The notes beneath the pieces are model-generated. The model was not told where the DNA came from and did no database searches. It was given only the letters and a program-made list of their open reading frames with translations. From Microcaldota archaeon (lineage in GTDB: Archaea; Micrarchaeota; Micrarchaeia; Micrarchaeales; Micrarchaeaceae): DNA of 45,685 nucleotides. This document shows positions 1-9,342 of the stretch, piece after piece (within the stretch, counting starts at the first letter, position 1; every line of letters begins with the position of its first letter). The stretch covers positions 36,050-81,734 of the forward strand of contig JAKARM010000002.1 of the NCBI GenBank assembly GCA_021822165.1, in the 5' to 3' direction. The position numbers were made by a program, and so were the translations under genes.

Positions 1-279
1 CGGAAAATATTAGTTATGGGGACTTCTACGTGGAAATCCCAGAGGGATCGATATGCGGATAGCCGGTCCCGGCACTATGCAATAACCGGCTTTGCGCGGC
101 AGGACAATGAGGGTGTGGTGCTTACAAAATGCTTAGCAGAAAGCCCAAAGCCTCAAAAGGATTTCCTTAGAATTATAGGTGCTTTCCGATGTCCTTCCAC
201 TTAAAGACGATAGTATAAAGCCGGAAAAAGACGGCAAATCCGGCCAAGGGCGTTAAGCTCCCAACCCTGTGACCCAAGC

Positions 280-1509
280 TCAAATCCCGGTGAACTCGTC
301 GAGGAGCACGGTGGCGTAGGAGCCGGAAGGGAGGGAGAAGGAAAGTTTCATGTCGGCTCCCTCGGAGGAATGGCTAAAATCGAGATAGGGGGAGAATAAT
401 GCCCTGAACGCACCCTTGCAATTGAGCTCGGGCATGCCGTCTATCTTGAACGACTCGGGAGTTATACCCATGCCGTCCATCAGCCCCTTCTCCGCCGCGG
501 TCAGATTTGCAGTACCATACCCGACTATGTTGCCGACCGGAAAGAGGCCTTCTTCCCTCTCGCCGCCATTGAAGGCCCTCACGGTGGCCATGTCCGGGAA
601 ACCGTAGCGGTCGGCCGCGCAGACGAGGTCGCCCTCTTGCGGCCCTGCGCCGGATTTTATCCGTTCCTCCAGCGACCTGTTGAATATATGGCTCTCCACG
701 GAATGGACGTACATCAGCGTGACAGATCGCGGAATCTTCCTTATCGCATTCGCATAGTCGTTCGGGAAGACCGAGAGATGGTTTAGGACCAGCCTCTCGT
801 TTTTCAAGTATCTCGGAAAATATTGCAGGGCTCCCTTGAAATCCCTCTCCGAAGCCAGCCTCTCGCGGGCGGCCACCGCATCCTGGTTTGTCTCGGAAGA
901 GGAATCCGACAGGATCCTCATAGCCGCACTCTCGAAGTCGCCTTTGATGATGTCAAGCCCGACCTGGATGTTGTTCCCCCGAGTACCGAACCTCTGCGTC
1001 CCGTAATAATTAGGGAATATGCCGGAAAGCTCGCTATGCACCTCTTCCACGGCGCGCGGATCCGCCACGCCCTTGAGCGTTATAGTGAACCTGTTGCCCA
1101 GAAGATCGCCGAGCCTCACGCCATGGGAACCCTTCCATGCGCCGTTTATGGTGATGTCTTTTAGCCTGACCCCGAGTAGCTGTGCCGGCTCGACCCCGTA
1201 CATGCTGCACAGCTGGGTGGATATGGCAGTCCTGTCTTTGGAACCGGCGAACCCTGCAGACCTTATCCCCCGCGCCACCTTCCTTGAAATCTCCTTTAAT
1301 GCCGAAGAGGTATTCCAGTCCCTCTTCTGCAATACGAATATCGAGAACTTCCCCCCCTCCGCCTTCGCATCGGAGAGGCCGGGCTCGCTGCCGGAATATA
1401 CGCGGTCCCTCTCCAGCACCACCCCACCCGGGGTTATCTCCTCCACCACGAAGTCTTCCGCGGACGATTTGACTTTGCCGCCAGAACCCGGGCTTTTCGC
1501 GAGCCTCAT
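280..1509 (-). CDS. truD: tRNA pseudouridine synthase D (TruD family)
   Basis: 409-aa ORF with TruD signatures (FAGSKDRTA, YYGTQRFG, LGNRFTITL). Confidence 0.95.
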   Translation of the reverse strand: MRLAKSPGSGGKVKSSAEDFVVEEITPGGVVLERDRVYSGSEPGLSDAKAEGGKFSIFVLQKRDWNTSSALKEISRKVARGIRSAGFAGSKDRTAISTQLCSMYGVEPAQLLGVRLKDITINGAWKGSHGVRLGDLLGNRFTITLKGVADPRAVEEVHSELSGIFPNYYGTQRFGTRGNNIQVGLDIIKGDFESAAMRILSDSSSETNQDAVAARERLASERDFKGALQYFPRYLKNERLVLNHLSVFPNDYANAIRKIPRSVTLMYVHSVESHIFNRSLEERIKSGAGPQEGDLVCAADRYGFPDMATVRAFNGGEREEGLFPVGNIVGYGTANLTAAEKGLMDGMGITPESFKIDGMPELNCKGAFRALFSPYLDFSHSSEGADMKLSFSLPSGSYATVLLDEFTGI

Positions 1510-1666
1510 AAGGATATATCGGTAAAGGATAATTAAATATGTTCATCCCAGGAAGCATGGCGCGGGAGGAAGGCGATAGAAAGCCCTTGCATGTTTTGGA
1601 AAGAAATAAACCGGCATATAAGAAAATGCTAATAAAGTGCCATGCCTCTCCCTTAGAGGTGTGATT

Positions 1667-2296
1667 ATGGATAACAATAGAATGGGATTCAAGAGGTACA
1701 CGCAGCTTCCTATGCCATACAAGTTCGATGCGCTGGAGCCGCACATAAGCAAGGAGATCATGGAACCGCACTACTCGATGAACCACAAAGCATACGTTGA
1801 CAACGCAAACAAGTTCATCGAAAGATATGAGAAGGTCGTCGCAGGGGAGGTCAAGGATTACGACATACAGGGCATCCTGAGGGCGATAACCTTTAACGTG
1901 AACGGGCACAAGCTCCACGCAAGATTCTGGAACAATATGGCAGGGGAGGGAAAGGGAGGAGGTAAGCCGGGCGGCAAGGTAGGGGATCTCATAACCAGCC
2001 ACTATGGCAGCTTCGATAGGTTCAAGCAGATCTTTACGGAAGCTGCGAACTCGATGCTCGGCGCCGGATGGACGGCGCTCTGCTACGACAAGGAGACGGG
2101 CAACCCACAGATAATGACGATAGAAAACCATTTCATGAACAAGGTGGCTGGGGCGCCGGTGCTAGCCCTGATAGACGAATGGGAGCACGCCTTCAACATG
2201 CAGTACAAGACAAAAAGGGCGGATTATGTTGCTGCCTGGTGGAATGTAGTAAACTGGGACGATGCGGAGAAAGTACTTGAAATGGTCCAGGGGTAA
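1667..2296 (+). CDS. sod: Fe/Mn superoxide dismutase
   Basis: Internal start of ORF 1637..2296 ([11 protein letters not shown]...); [15 protein letters not shown] and [23 protein letters not shown] signatures. Confidence 0.95.
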   Translation: MDNNRMGFKRYTQLPMPYKFDALEPHISKEIMEPHYSMNHKAYVDNANKFIERYEKVVAGEVKDYDIQGILRAITFNVNGHKLHARFWNNMAGEGKGGGKPGGKVGDLITSHYGSFDRFKQIFTEAANSMLGAGWTALCYDKETGNPQIMTIENHFMNKVAGAPVLALIDEWEHAFNMQYKTKRADYVAAWWNVVNWDDAEKVLEMVQG

Positions 2297-2486
2297 CATC
2301 CCTCCCCCGATAAATCATGTGGGTTTCCTCTTCAACCTGCAGAGAATATGTTTTATCAGTCAGCGAGACCATCTCTATCGAGACCTCTTGATAGGGATTA
2401 TAGCGAACAGAGGCATGCAACCTGCCCACTTTGTTAGACACAAGTAATTTATATGAGATGGCAAGGAGAGAATATCGTGATTATGC

Positions 2487-3740
2487 ATGGCGGCCAAGAC
2501 CATAGATGGAAGGACCGCCGACGCGAGGCAGGCGGAAAGGGAGAGGGATGGAGTTATATTGAGGGGCAACATCCTTGCCAGAAACGGGATGCCCAACGTG
2601 CTTTTCGTATACGACGTGCACCACCAGGATTTCCCCAACTCCGTATACGGGACGATAAAGGATGCCGCATTTGCCGCGGGCGGGAAGGTCACCGTTGTCT
2701 TCGAATACACGGATGCCGAAAAGGAGTTCTTCGAAGGGATAAGGGACAGGAGCGATGAGGAGATACGCGCCTTCGCGGAAAAGGCTAACGATGAACATTT
2801 CAGGCAGCCGGAAGCCAAGAAGCTGCAGTTCGCCAGGGAGCTATTCAGGGGGAGGGAGTGCAAGGCGGTCCTCTTCGATTCCTACGACAGCAAGCTTTCA
2901 AGGAATTTCCTGGAAGTTAACAAGAGGCTCATCGACTACAAGAGGCTCACCAGCTCCATGCTCTCAGGATGGCAGTCGGCGGGCCCGGGCGGAGTTGAGG
3001 GGGAGGGGCTGAAGGATGTCGCGATGGTGCAGCAGCTGGCAACCCACTGCGCACTGTTCCTCACGGACAAGGTATTTTCCGAGCATAGGGAGGAACATAT
3101 GATGAGGACGATAAGGAAGGAGATGGAAGAGGGAAAGGGAAGGGACCAGCTGATCGTGGTCATAACCGGCGCCGTGCATGCGCATACACTTTCGCGGGGG
3201 CTCAGGCTCGACGGAGATGCCAACGTCTCCGAGCTGCACAGCAGGTTCGCCATATACGCAAGCCACATCAACAGCAAGATACAGGACAGGCTCCCAGACC
3301 TTATGGAAGAGGTGCAGAGGGGGGCATACAGCGAACTGAAGGAAAACATGATGCAGGAAACAGGGAGGGATTTCATAAAGAGATATCTTTCCCACATAAG
3401 GGAGGGGCTTAAAAGCAGCGAGAGGTTCGTAGCCGTAGCCCTAGCCGCATATGTCTACCTTAACGGGACCGGAATGCTGGACAGCGCATGGGTCAGCAGC
3501 AATAGGAAGGGGAGGCGGGAGGGTTACCTGCTCATGGATGCGATAGGGCACATGATGGATTCCAGGGATACGGCAACCATCGGGGCGGCGATGGAGGCGA
3601 TGGGAAGGATAGAGGCCGCATGCGCGAAGTTCGAAGCGACCGGCATTCCCGAGGCAGGGGAGATCGTGGAGGCGTACTACAACGCCTTTGGATTTACCGG
3701 AATAGAGGAAGTGGGGAAGGGCATGATGAGGACGACATAG
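2487..3740 (+). CDS. Uncharacterized protein, possible divergent Tiki/TraB/EreA-like fold
   Basis: 417-aa ORF with good coding character; motifs VYDVHHQD, VTVVFEY, FSEHREEHMMRTIRKEM and VVITGAVHAHTLSRGL; family is inferred from motif order only. Confidence 0.7.
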   Translation: MAAKTIDGRTADARQAERERDGVILRGNILARNGMPNVLFVYDVHHQDFPNSVYGTIKDAAFAAGGKVTVVFEYTDAEKEFFEGIRDRSDEEIRAFAEKANDEHFRQPEAKKLQFARELFRGRECKAVLFDSYDSKLSRNFLEVNKRLIDYKRLTSSMLSGWQSAGPGGVEGEGLKDVAMVQQLATHCALFLTDKVFSEHREEHMMRTIRKEMEEGKGRDQLIVVITGAVHAHTLSRGLRLDGDANVSELHSRFAIYASHINSKIQDRLPDLMEEVQRGAYSELKENMMQETGRDFIKRYLSHIREGLKSSERFVAVALAAYVYLNGTGMLDSAWVSSNRKGRREGYLLMDAIGHMMDSRDTATIGAAMEAMGRIEAACAKFEATGIPEAGEIVEAYYNAFGFTGIEEVGKGMMRTT

Positions 3741-3850
3741 GCCATCCGCCCCTGCCCCCTTTTAGGGATAGGGGATACCGCGCTTGGCGCCTTCGGGCTG
3801 GAGGGCAGTTGGCGGCATTCTCGGCTCTTCCCTAAAATTTCAATAACCTA

Positions 3851-3860
3851 TTTATACCTT
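3851..3860 (+). promoter_or_regulatory. Putative TATA box of the 23S rRNA transcription unit
   Basis: TTTATACCTT after an AT-rich stretch, about 180 nt before the mature 23S start, between a CDS and the rRNA. Confidence 0.5.
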
Positions 3861-4016
3861 TTCGAGAAAAGGTATGTGGTGCCTTCTGAGGATATCTCTT
3901 CGAGCGGCCTATTTGTATTAGAAAGCACAGCTTTGTGAAGATACAGAAAAACCCAACTTGGAGAGAGAACGCTCTTTTGGTCCATGTGAGATCGTGTTTT
4001 TACATGATTGATGTTG

Positions 4017-4034
4017 AGGAGAAGAAGCTTGCTC
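4017..4034 (+). repeat. 5' arm of 23S rRNA processing stem
   Basis: AGGAGAAGAAGCTTGCTC is a perfect 18-nt reverse complement of 6876-6893. Confidence 0.85.
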
Positions 4035-4035
4035 G

Positions 4036-6874
4036 AATTTACCCCACCTAGGGGATGACTAGGCTATAGCAGCGAAGAAGGCCGTGGCAAGCTGCGATAA
4101 GCCCGGGGTAGTCGCAAGTCGGACGTTGATCCCGGGATTGCCGAATAACATCCTTAACAGGATGAGCATACGCGGGGAATTGAAATATCTTAGTACCCGC
4201 AGGAAAAGAAAGAGAATTCGATGCGGTGAGTAATACGAATGAAAGCCGCAGAGGGCAAACCGAATCCTGCTGTGCAAATGGCGTGGAGATGTGGTGCAGC
4301 GATATCTATCCATATCATGAGCTGAACGCTTTGGAAAGAGCGGCTATAGAGAGTGACAGCCTCGTAAGCGAAGTGCCGTGGAGGTAGCTGCAAAGAGTAG
4401 CGTTGCATGGTTATGCAACACGAAGGCGGGGGCATTAAACCCCAACCCTAAATATTGGCTATAGACCGATAGAGAACAAGTAGCGTGAGCGAAAGTTGAA
4501 AAGAACGCACACCTGTGCGGTTCAAAAGATCTGAAACTAGGTGGTTACATGCAGGTAGGGCATGAAAGGAATGAAGGAGGCAGAAGCGAAATCCGAGAGG
4601 AAACAGCGATGCCTTTGGAACAGTGTCCTATCTTTCTTCTTGAAGCAAGAGCCAGGGAGTGTATAGGAGTGGCAAGTCGAAAGACGAAGCGAAAGCGAGA
4701 GCGCGCAGCCTTCGGGCAAGGCGCAAGGTATGAAAATGCCTAAGTCACTTTTATACGACCCGAAGCCATTGTGATCTATCCGTGACCAGGATGAAGCTAG
4801 GTTAACGCCTGGTGGAGGTCCGCCTCCTGTCATGGCATGTCCTGTTGGGTGAGTTACGGATAGCGGCGATATACCACTCGAACATGGCAATAGCGGGTCC
4901 CTTCTGAAGTATCTTTAGGATAGCTCTGGGCGAGTTTGCATATGCGGTAGAGCGACCGATCGACAGGAACGGGGTCGGAAGGCCTTACCTGTCTGTCAAA
5001 CTCCGAATGCATATGCTGCGTAGACCCCAGGAGTCGGCGAGGTTGGGTAAGCCAGCCCCGCGAGACTACAAAGATAGTGACTATGGTTAAGGTCCCCAAA
5101 TCCTAGTTGAGTGTTTCAAAGGCGATGGACATCGTAGACAGCTGGGAGGTAGGCTCAGAAGCAGCCATCCTTTAAAAAACGCGTAATAGCGTACCAGTAG
5201 AGATGTCTGTTGCTGAAGATATACGGGGCTAAACTAGGTACCGACACCATAGCGTTCGAAAGAACGGGTAAGAAGGCGTACGGCATGGCTGGAAGTGCGT
5301 TCGAAAGTTCGCATGGACCGTGCCGTAGTGAAAATCCTGGTATTAGTAACAGCATTTATAGGTGAGAATCCTATACACCTTAAGCACACGGTTTCCTTCG
5401 CAACGCTCGTCAGCGGAGGGTTAGGCGATCCTAAGCCGCAGGCTAATCACCACAGGCGGCAAAAGGGAAGCTGGTTAATATTCCAGCCCCTGACATGTAG
5501 GCGTGGCAACACAAGGCAGATTTCTGACATTTGGGGATAGGCCTTCAGAAAGTGCAAAGGGCTGCGGAGTCTCGTTATGAGGAGAAGCAGCTAAATGAAC
5601 TATGGCTGAATTCCTGAGTCCGTGAAAAGGGAATCTGCAACGATCATGTCAGACCGTACCTAGAACTAGTACAAGTGTTGCTGGCTTAAAAAGCCGAGGT
5701 GTGTCGGAATAACCCTGGTTAGGGAAATCGGCAAACTAGTGGTGTAAGTTATCGAGAAACCATGTCTGCGCATAGTATGCGCAGATATCATTTTCTAGGG
5801 GGCAACGACTGTTTATCAAAAACACAACTCACTGCAAAGCGGAAACGCCTAGAATAGTGGGTGACGCCTGCTCACCGCCAATACGTGAAGGCCCTTTTCA
5901 AGGGGAGTAAGCGCTGGCAAAGAGCGGGAGTAACTCTGACTCTCTTGAGGTAGCGTAATACCTCGTCACTTAATAGGTGACTTGCATGAAGGGCGTAACG
6001 ATTGCCCCGCTGTCCCAACCAGGGATCCGGTGAACTTACTGCGTGGTGAATATGCCACGATCTCTCAGTGGGAAATGAAGTCTCCATGAAGCTTGACTAC
6101 ATCCTGTAGTTGCTGCGATAAGTATTATGCATAGTGTAAGTGGGAGCGTCGATGCCTGCGTTTCGGCGCAGGCGGAGCGACAATGTAACACCACTCTTAA
6201 TTCTTATCTCGGCTTACCAGAAATGGGACAGCTGCAGGTGGGTAGTTAGACTGGACGGTTATTTTCGATAAAGAAACGAAAATGACCAAAGCTCTGCTTA
6301 ACTGGCTTGGGAAACCAGTGAAAAGCACAAAGGCAAATGCAGGGCTGACTGTATGCCGAAAAGCGTGGCATGCAGGCTCGAAAGAGGGGCTTAACGAACG
6401 TTGGTAGCTCTTTTAATGGGGCTCCAAGCTGTCAGACAAGTTACTCTGGAGGTAACCGATTCGTCGCCGGTGAGAGTTCACATCGACCTGGCGGTTTGAT
6501 ACATCGATATGGGCTTAGGTTATCCTGGTGGTGCACAAGCCACCAAGGGTTGGGCTGCTCGCCCATTAAAAACCTACATGAGCTGAGTTCAGTACGCCGC
6601 GAGGCAGTACGGTAATATCTACTGAGAGTGTTAGTGCCAGAGGATAAGACCCACTTAATACGAGAGGAACGGTGGATCGGCGCCTCTAGTGTACCGGTTG
6701 TGATTGCACTGCCGGGTAGCCACGCGCTATGTGGATAAGTCCTGAAAGCATCTAAGGACGAAGCCATACCCGAAACGAGGCATTAGGGCGGTTGTAATAG
6801 ACAACTTTGATAGGACGGGTGCGTAAGCAGAAAGCGTAAGCGATCTGTGAACATTCCGTTACTAAAGCCTAATA
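4036..6874 (+). rRNA. rrl: 23S (large subunit) ribosomal RNA, stand-alone and divergent
   Basis: Recognisable LSU segments: GAACAAGTAGCGTGAGCGAAAG; H69-like GGGAGTAACTCTGACTCTC; GGTTATCCTGGTGG; GGGCTGCTCGCCCATTAAA (A-loop); ATACGAGAGGAACGG (sarcin-ricin loop). Ends approximate, bounded by the processing stem. Confidence 0.93.
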
Positions 6875-6875
6875 T

Positions 6876-6893
6876 GAGCAAGCTTCTTCTCCT
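6876..6893 (+). repeat. 3' arm of 23S rRNA processing stem
   Basis: GAGCAAGCTTCTTCTCCT is a perfect reverse complement of 4017-4034. Confidence 0.85.
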
Positions 6894-7110
6894 GTTTCTT
6901 TAATTGATTCAGGAGACCTTTACCGCGAGGTATGCATCTCTTGCGCAGCAGATTGCATGTCGAGCACAAGCTATTTCTCAAATAAGGCCATGCCGGCAGG
7001 CATTCAGGGTTTCCCAATTCCGTGAATTTGCAATCGGTACCTTAGAACCTGTTCCTTTCAAAACGGAAAAACAACACCCCGCGCATGCCTAAAACCCATC
7101 AAGCGGGCTG

Positions 7111-8271
7111 TCACTTGTCCCCGAAGAAACCGAGGATCCTCGCAGTGAGCTCCCGGGACTTGTCCGGATTGTATTTCAAGGTGAAACTGGATCCAGCAGG
7201 GCGCCATATCGCCGAAATGCCGGATGAAAAATGGCCGAACCCTGCAGGAGTCCCCTCCAGCTTCGTATCGTGATGGAGGGGCGAGGGCTCGATAAGGGGG
7301 TTGTAATGCACGCGGTATCCGGTGCGGCCCGTGCTTAACTCCCTGTACATCGTGATCTTGGAATGCTGGAGCGCGCCCAATGGGGAAACTTTCCCGCCTG
7401 TGGACACCGTGGCATTTTTAAAATAGACGTTCCCGACGTCTGGAAGGCGGGGTATCATGGTGGAATTATTGAATAGAGGGGTCTCTTCTATGAAATCCCC
7501 TGTCAGCATGGAGGAGTTATAGAAAACGACAGCGGATTTCTTAACCCCGTTGGTGAGGTCAGATACCGTTATCTTCCAGCGGTCGGCGCCGCCCTTGACA
7601 AGATGGATGTTGACATTGATCTTGTCTCCCGGACGGGGTGAAACCTGCATCAGCTGGGGAACCCCTGGAAGCAGCTGGTACCAGGCGGCATAGGCAAAAT
7701 GGCCGTCATTCCCGCATTCCAACACGCCAGCCTGTATGAGCGTAGTGTCGGAAGATGCCTCTTTTGCCAATCCCCCAGGATGTAAACCGGACGGGTTCAT
7801 GTATCCCCCTATGCCGACCCACTCAGATACTGCAAGAAGCGCTCCGGAAGGGCGGCCCCCATAACTCACCGCAGGCACGGTAAAGGTAGCGTTTACTCCC
7901 GTTACATCGCCTTTCGGGTGCGCAGCATATCCTGCCCAGAAAGAGGATAATGTATTCCCCCCATTGGTGAAAAACAGGCGCATGCCGTTGCGTCGGGCAT
8001 ACTGCTCGCCGGGATGTATAGCGTTTGATTTCACCTCGGCAATTGCCTTCCGGGATACCACCACGATAGGGTGCGGGGTCTCCGGCATGTTTGTCGAAAG
8101 GGCATTGTACAGGGATATGGTCCCGGCAGCTATGCCCAGGCCGGCAAAGATGGCTGCGGCCAATTTTTTGCCCCTCTCCGGACTGGAAGTGGCATCGTCG
8201 CGGAGGAGGGAGGACATCATCTTCTCGTCATGGCCCTGGCGGCGCGGGCCATTCGAGGATTTAAACACCAT
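7111..8271 (-). CDS. G1 family (eqolisin) glutamic peptidase-like protein, membrane-anchored or exported
   Basis: N-terminal hydrophobic helix; eqolisin pattern SSFWAGYAA, GDVTGVNATFTVPAV, SEWVGIGGY, TTLIQAGV (catalytic Gln), FAYAAWYQLLPG, PGDKINV, GDFIEETP (catalytic Glu). Confidence 0.85.
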   Translation of the reverse strand: MVFKSSNGPRRQGHDEKMMSSLLRDDATSSPERGKKLAAAIFAGLGIAAGTISLYNALSTNMPETPHPIVVVSRKAIAEVKSNAIHPGEQYARRNGMRLFFTNGGNTLSSFWAGYAAHPKGDVTGVNATFTVPAVSYGGRPSGALLAVSEWVGIGGYMNPSGLHPGGLAKEASSDTTLIQAGVLECGNDGHFAYAAWYQLLPGVPQLMQVSPRPGDKINVNIHLVKGGADRWKITVSDLTNGVKKSAVVFYNSSMLTGDFIEETPLFNNSTMIPRLPDVGNVYFKNATVSTGGKVSPLGALQHSKITMYRELSTGRTGYRVHYNPLIEPSPLHHDTKLEGTPAGFGHFSSGISAIWRPAGSSFTLKYNPDKSRELTARILGFFGDK

Positions 8272-8409
8272 AGCACTCAGTATATGTTGGCGCTTTTATG
8301 ATATTTAATGATTAGTTGCGGGCTTTCGTCGCCCTGTTCTTTTGCCTTTTGGGAGGAAACCCATTTGTACAAAAGATTTAAATAAGTTTCTAGGCAACCT
8401 ATAACTGTT

Positions 8410-8568
8410 CAAGGGAAGCGTAGTTTAATGGTAAGTGATGCAGATGGAATATGGCTGGCATGTAAGATGTTCTTATTTTACCATGTCCAGCCTTGGCAAT
8501 ATTAAGCTGCCAACAGTAGCGGCCATAGCATCAAAGGACCATTTGGCTGCATAAAATCATCATTTTTT
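8410..8568 (+). ncRNA. Candidate structured leader or small RNA
   Basis: TATA-like TTTAAATA (8377-8384); D-arm-like TAGTTTAATGGTAAG; long hairpin 8453-8492; hairpin 8493-8513; T6 run 8563-8568; no good ORF. Confidence 0.35.
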
Positions 8569-8579
8569 AGGTGGTTGGT

Positions 8580-8963
8580 ATGCGCCAAATGGTTATAACG
8601 AGAGTATGCTCTAAGACTAAGCTCAGCCAGAGGGAGGAGCTCATTGTGCTGGAGATAGGGAAGGATAAAATAGACACAGCGACAGCCTTCGTCGATTACA
8701 TAGGGGGAGAATATGGGGTGTCGAAGAGCTCGGTCTGGTACCACCTCAACAAGCTGAAGGAGGCAGGCCTTCTCACTTTTGCCACGAAAGAGGAGAAGGG
8801 GCTGAAAGCCCTGTCATTGACCAGGGAGGGGAGATTGCTTCTCAGGGAGATGGAACTGGGGATGAGGATGGCGGCAAGCCAGAACCCGGCAAATGCGCAA
8901 TGGCATACGGCACCGCCATACAATAGGTTGTTGAGGGGCTATCAGATGGCGGATCACGCTTAA
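8580..8963 (+). CDS. Winged-helix DNA-binding protein
   Basis: wHTH pattern YGVSKSSVWYHLNKLKEAGLLTF...LSLTREGRLLLREME; GTG at 8571 or ATG at 8580. Confidence 0.8.
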   Translation: MRQMVITRVCSKTKLSQREELIVLEIGKDKIDTATAFVDYIGGEYGVSKSSVWYHLNKLKEAGLLTFATKEEKGLKALSLTREGRLLLREMELGMRMAASQNPANAQWHTAPPYNRLLRGYQMADHA

Positions 8964-9027
8964 GTAAATGTATGCAGAAGAGAAAAAATGTGGGGAAATC
9001 TGCCGGCATGCCGATATGCGTGCCGGC

Positions 9028-9342
9028 CTAATCCTTCTTGATTGCTTTCTCCTTTATCAGGAGGCGCAGCTTCGCCCCTGGACCGCCGTTGCTGTATTCC
9101 CCGATTCCGTCCTTCCTCACAACCCTATGGCAGGGGATTGAGACAGGGAATGGGTTCCTCTTCAATGCGGTGCCTACAGCCCTCGATGCGCGCGGGCTTC
9201 CTGCAAGCTTTGCTATCTCCCCGTAGGTGGCTGTCCTGCCCGGAGGTATGGCCATGGTCGCGGCCAGCACCCTTATCTGGAAATCGGTAAAGCCACGGTT
9301 CCGTAGCTCCCTGGCGAAACTAGCCCTCATATCCTTTGCCAT
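9028..9342 (-). CDS. ogt: Methylated-DNA--[protein]-cysteine S-methyltransferase (MGMT/Ogt, C-terminal domain only)
   Basis: 104-aa ORF with the IPCHRVV active-site motif and GRTATYGEIAKLAGSPRASRAVG. Confidence 0.92.
   Translation of the reverse strand: MAKDMRASFARELRNRGFTDFQIRVLAATMAIPPGRTATYGEIAKLAGSPRASRAVGTALKRNPFPVSIPCHRVVRKDGIGEYSNGGPGAKLRLLIKEKAIKKD

Noticed and set aside
3-62. Possible C-terminal coding fragment (ENISYGDFYVEIPEGSICG*)
   Set aside because: Too short to support at the window edge; a competing frame (16..204) is also open.
61-91. Inverted repeat AGCCGGT...ACCGGCT
   Set aside because: 7-bp stem with a 17-nt loop and no T-run or other context; probably incidental.
1034-2131. 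365-aa minus-strand ORF spanning TruD and SOD
   Set aside because: Overlaps two confidently assigned genes in other frames; no family motif.
4059-6767. Short ORFs within the 23S region
   Set aside because: They lie in rRNA sequence; no homing-endonuclease (LAGLIDADG) motif and no intron-sized insertion seen.
6900-7080. Possible 5S rRNA downstream of 23S
   Set aside because: Has small hairpins (ATGCC-GGCA-GGCAT, AATTC-CGT-GAATT) but not the conserved 5S CCGAACUCGGAAG core or terminal helix.
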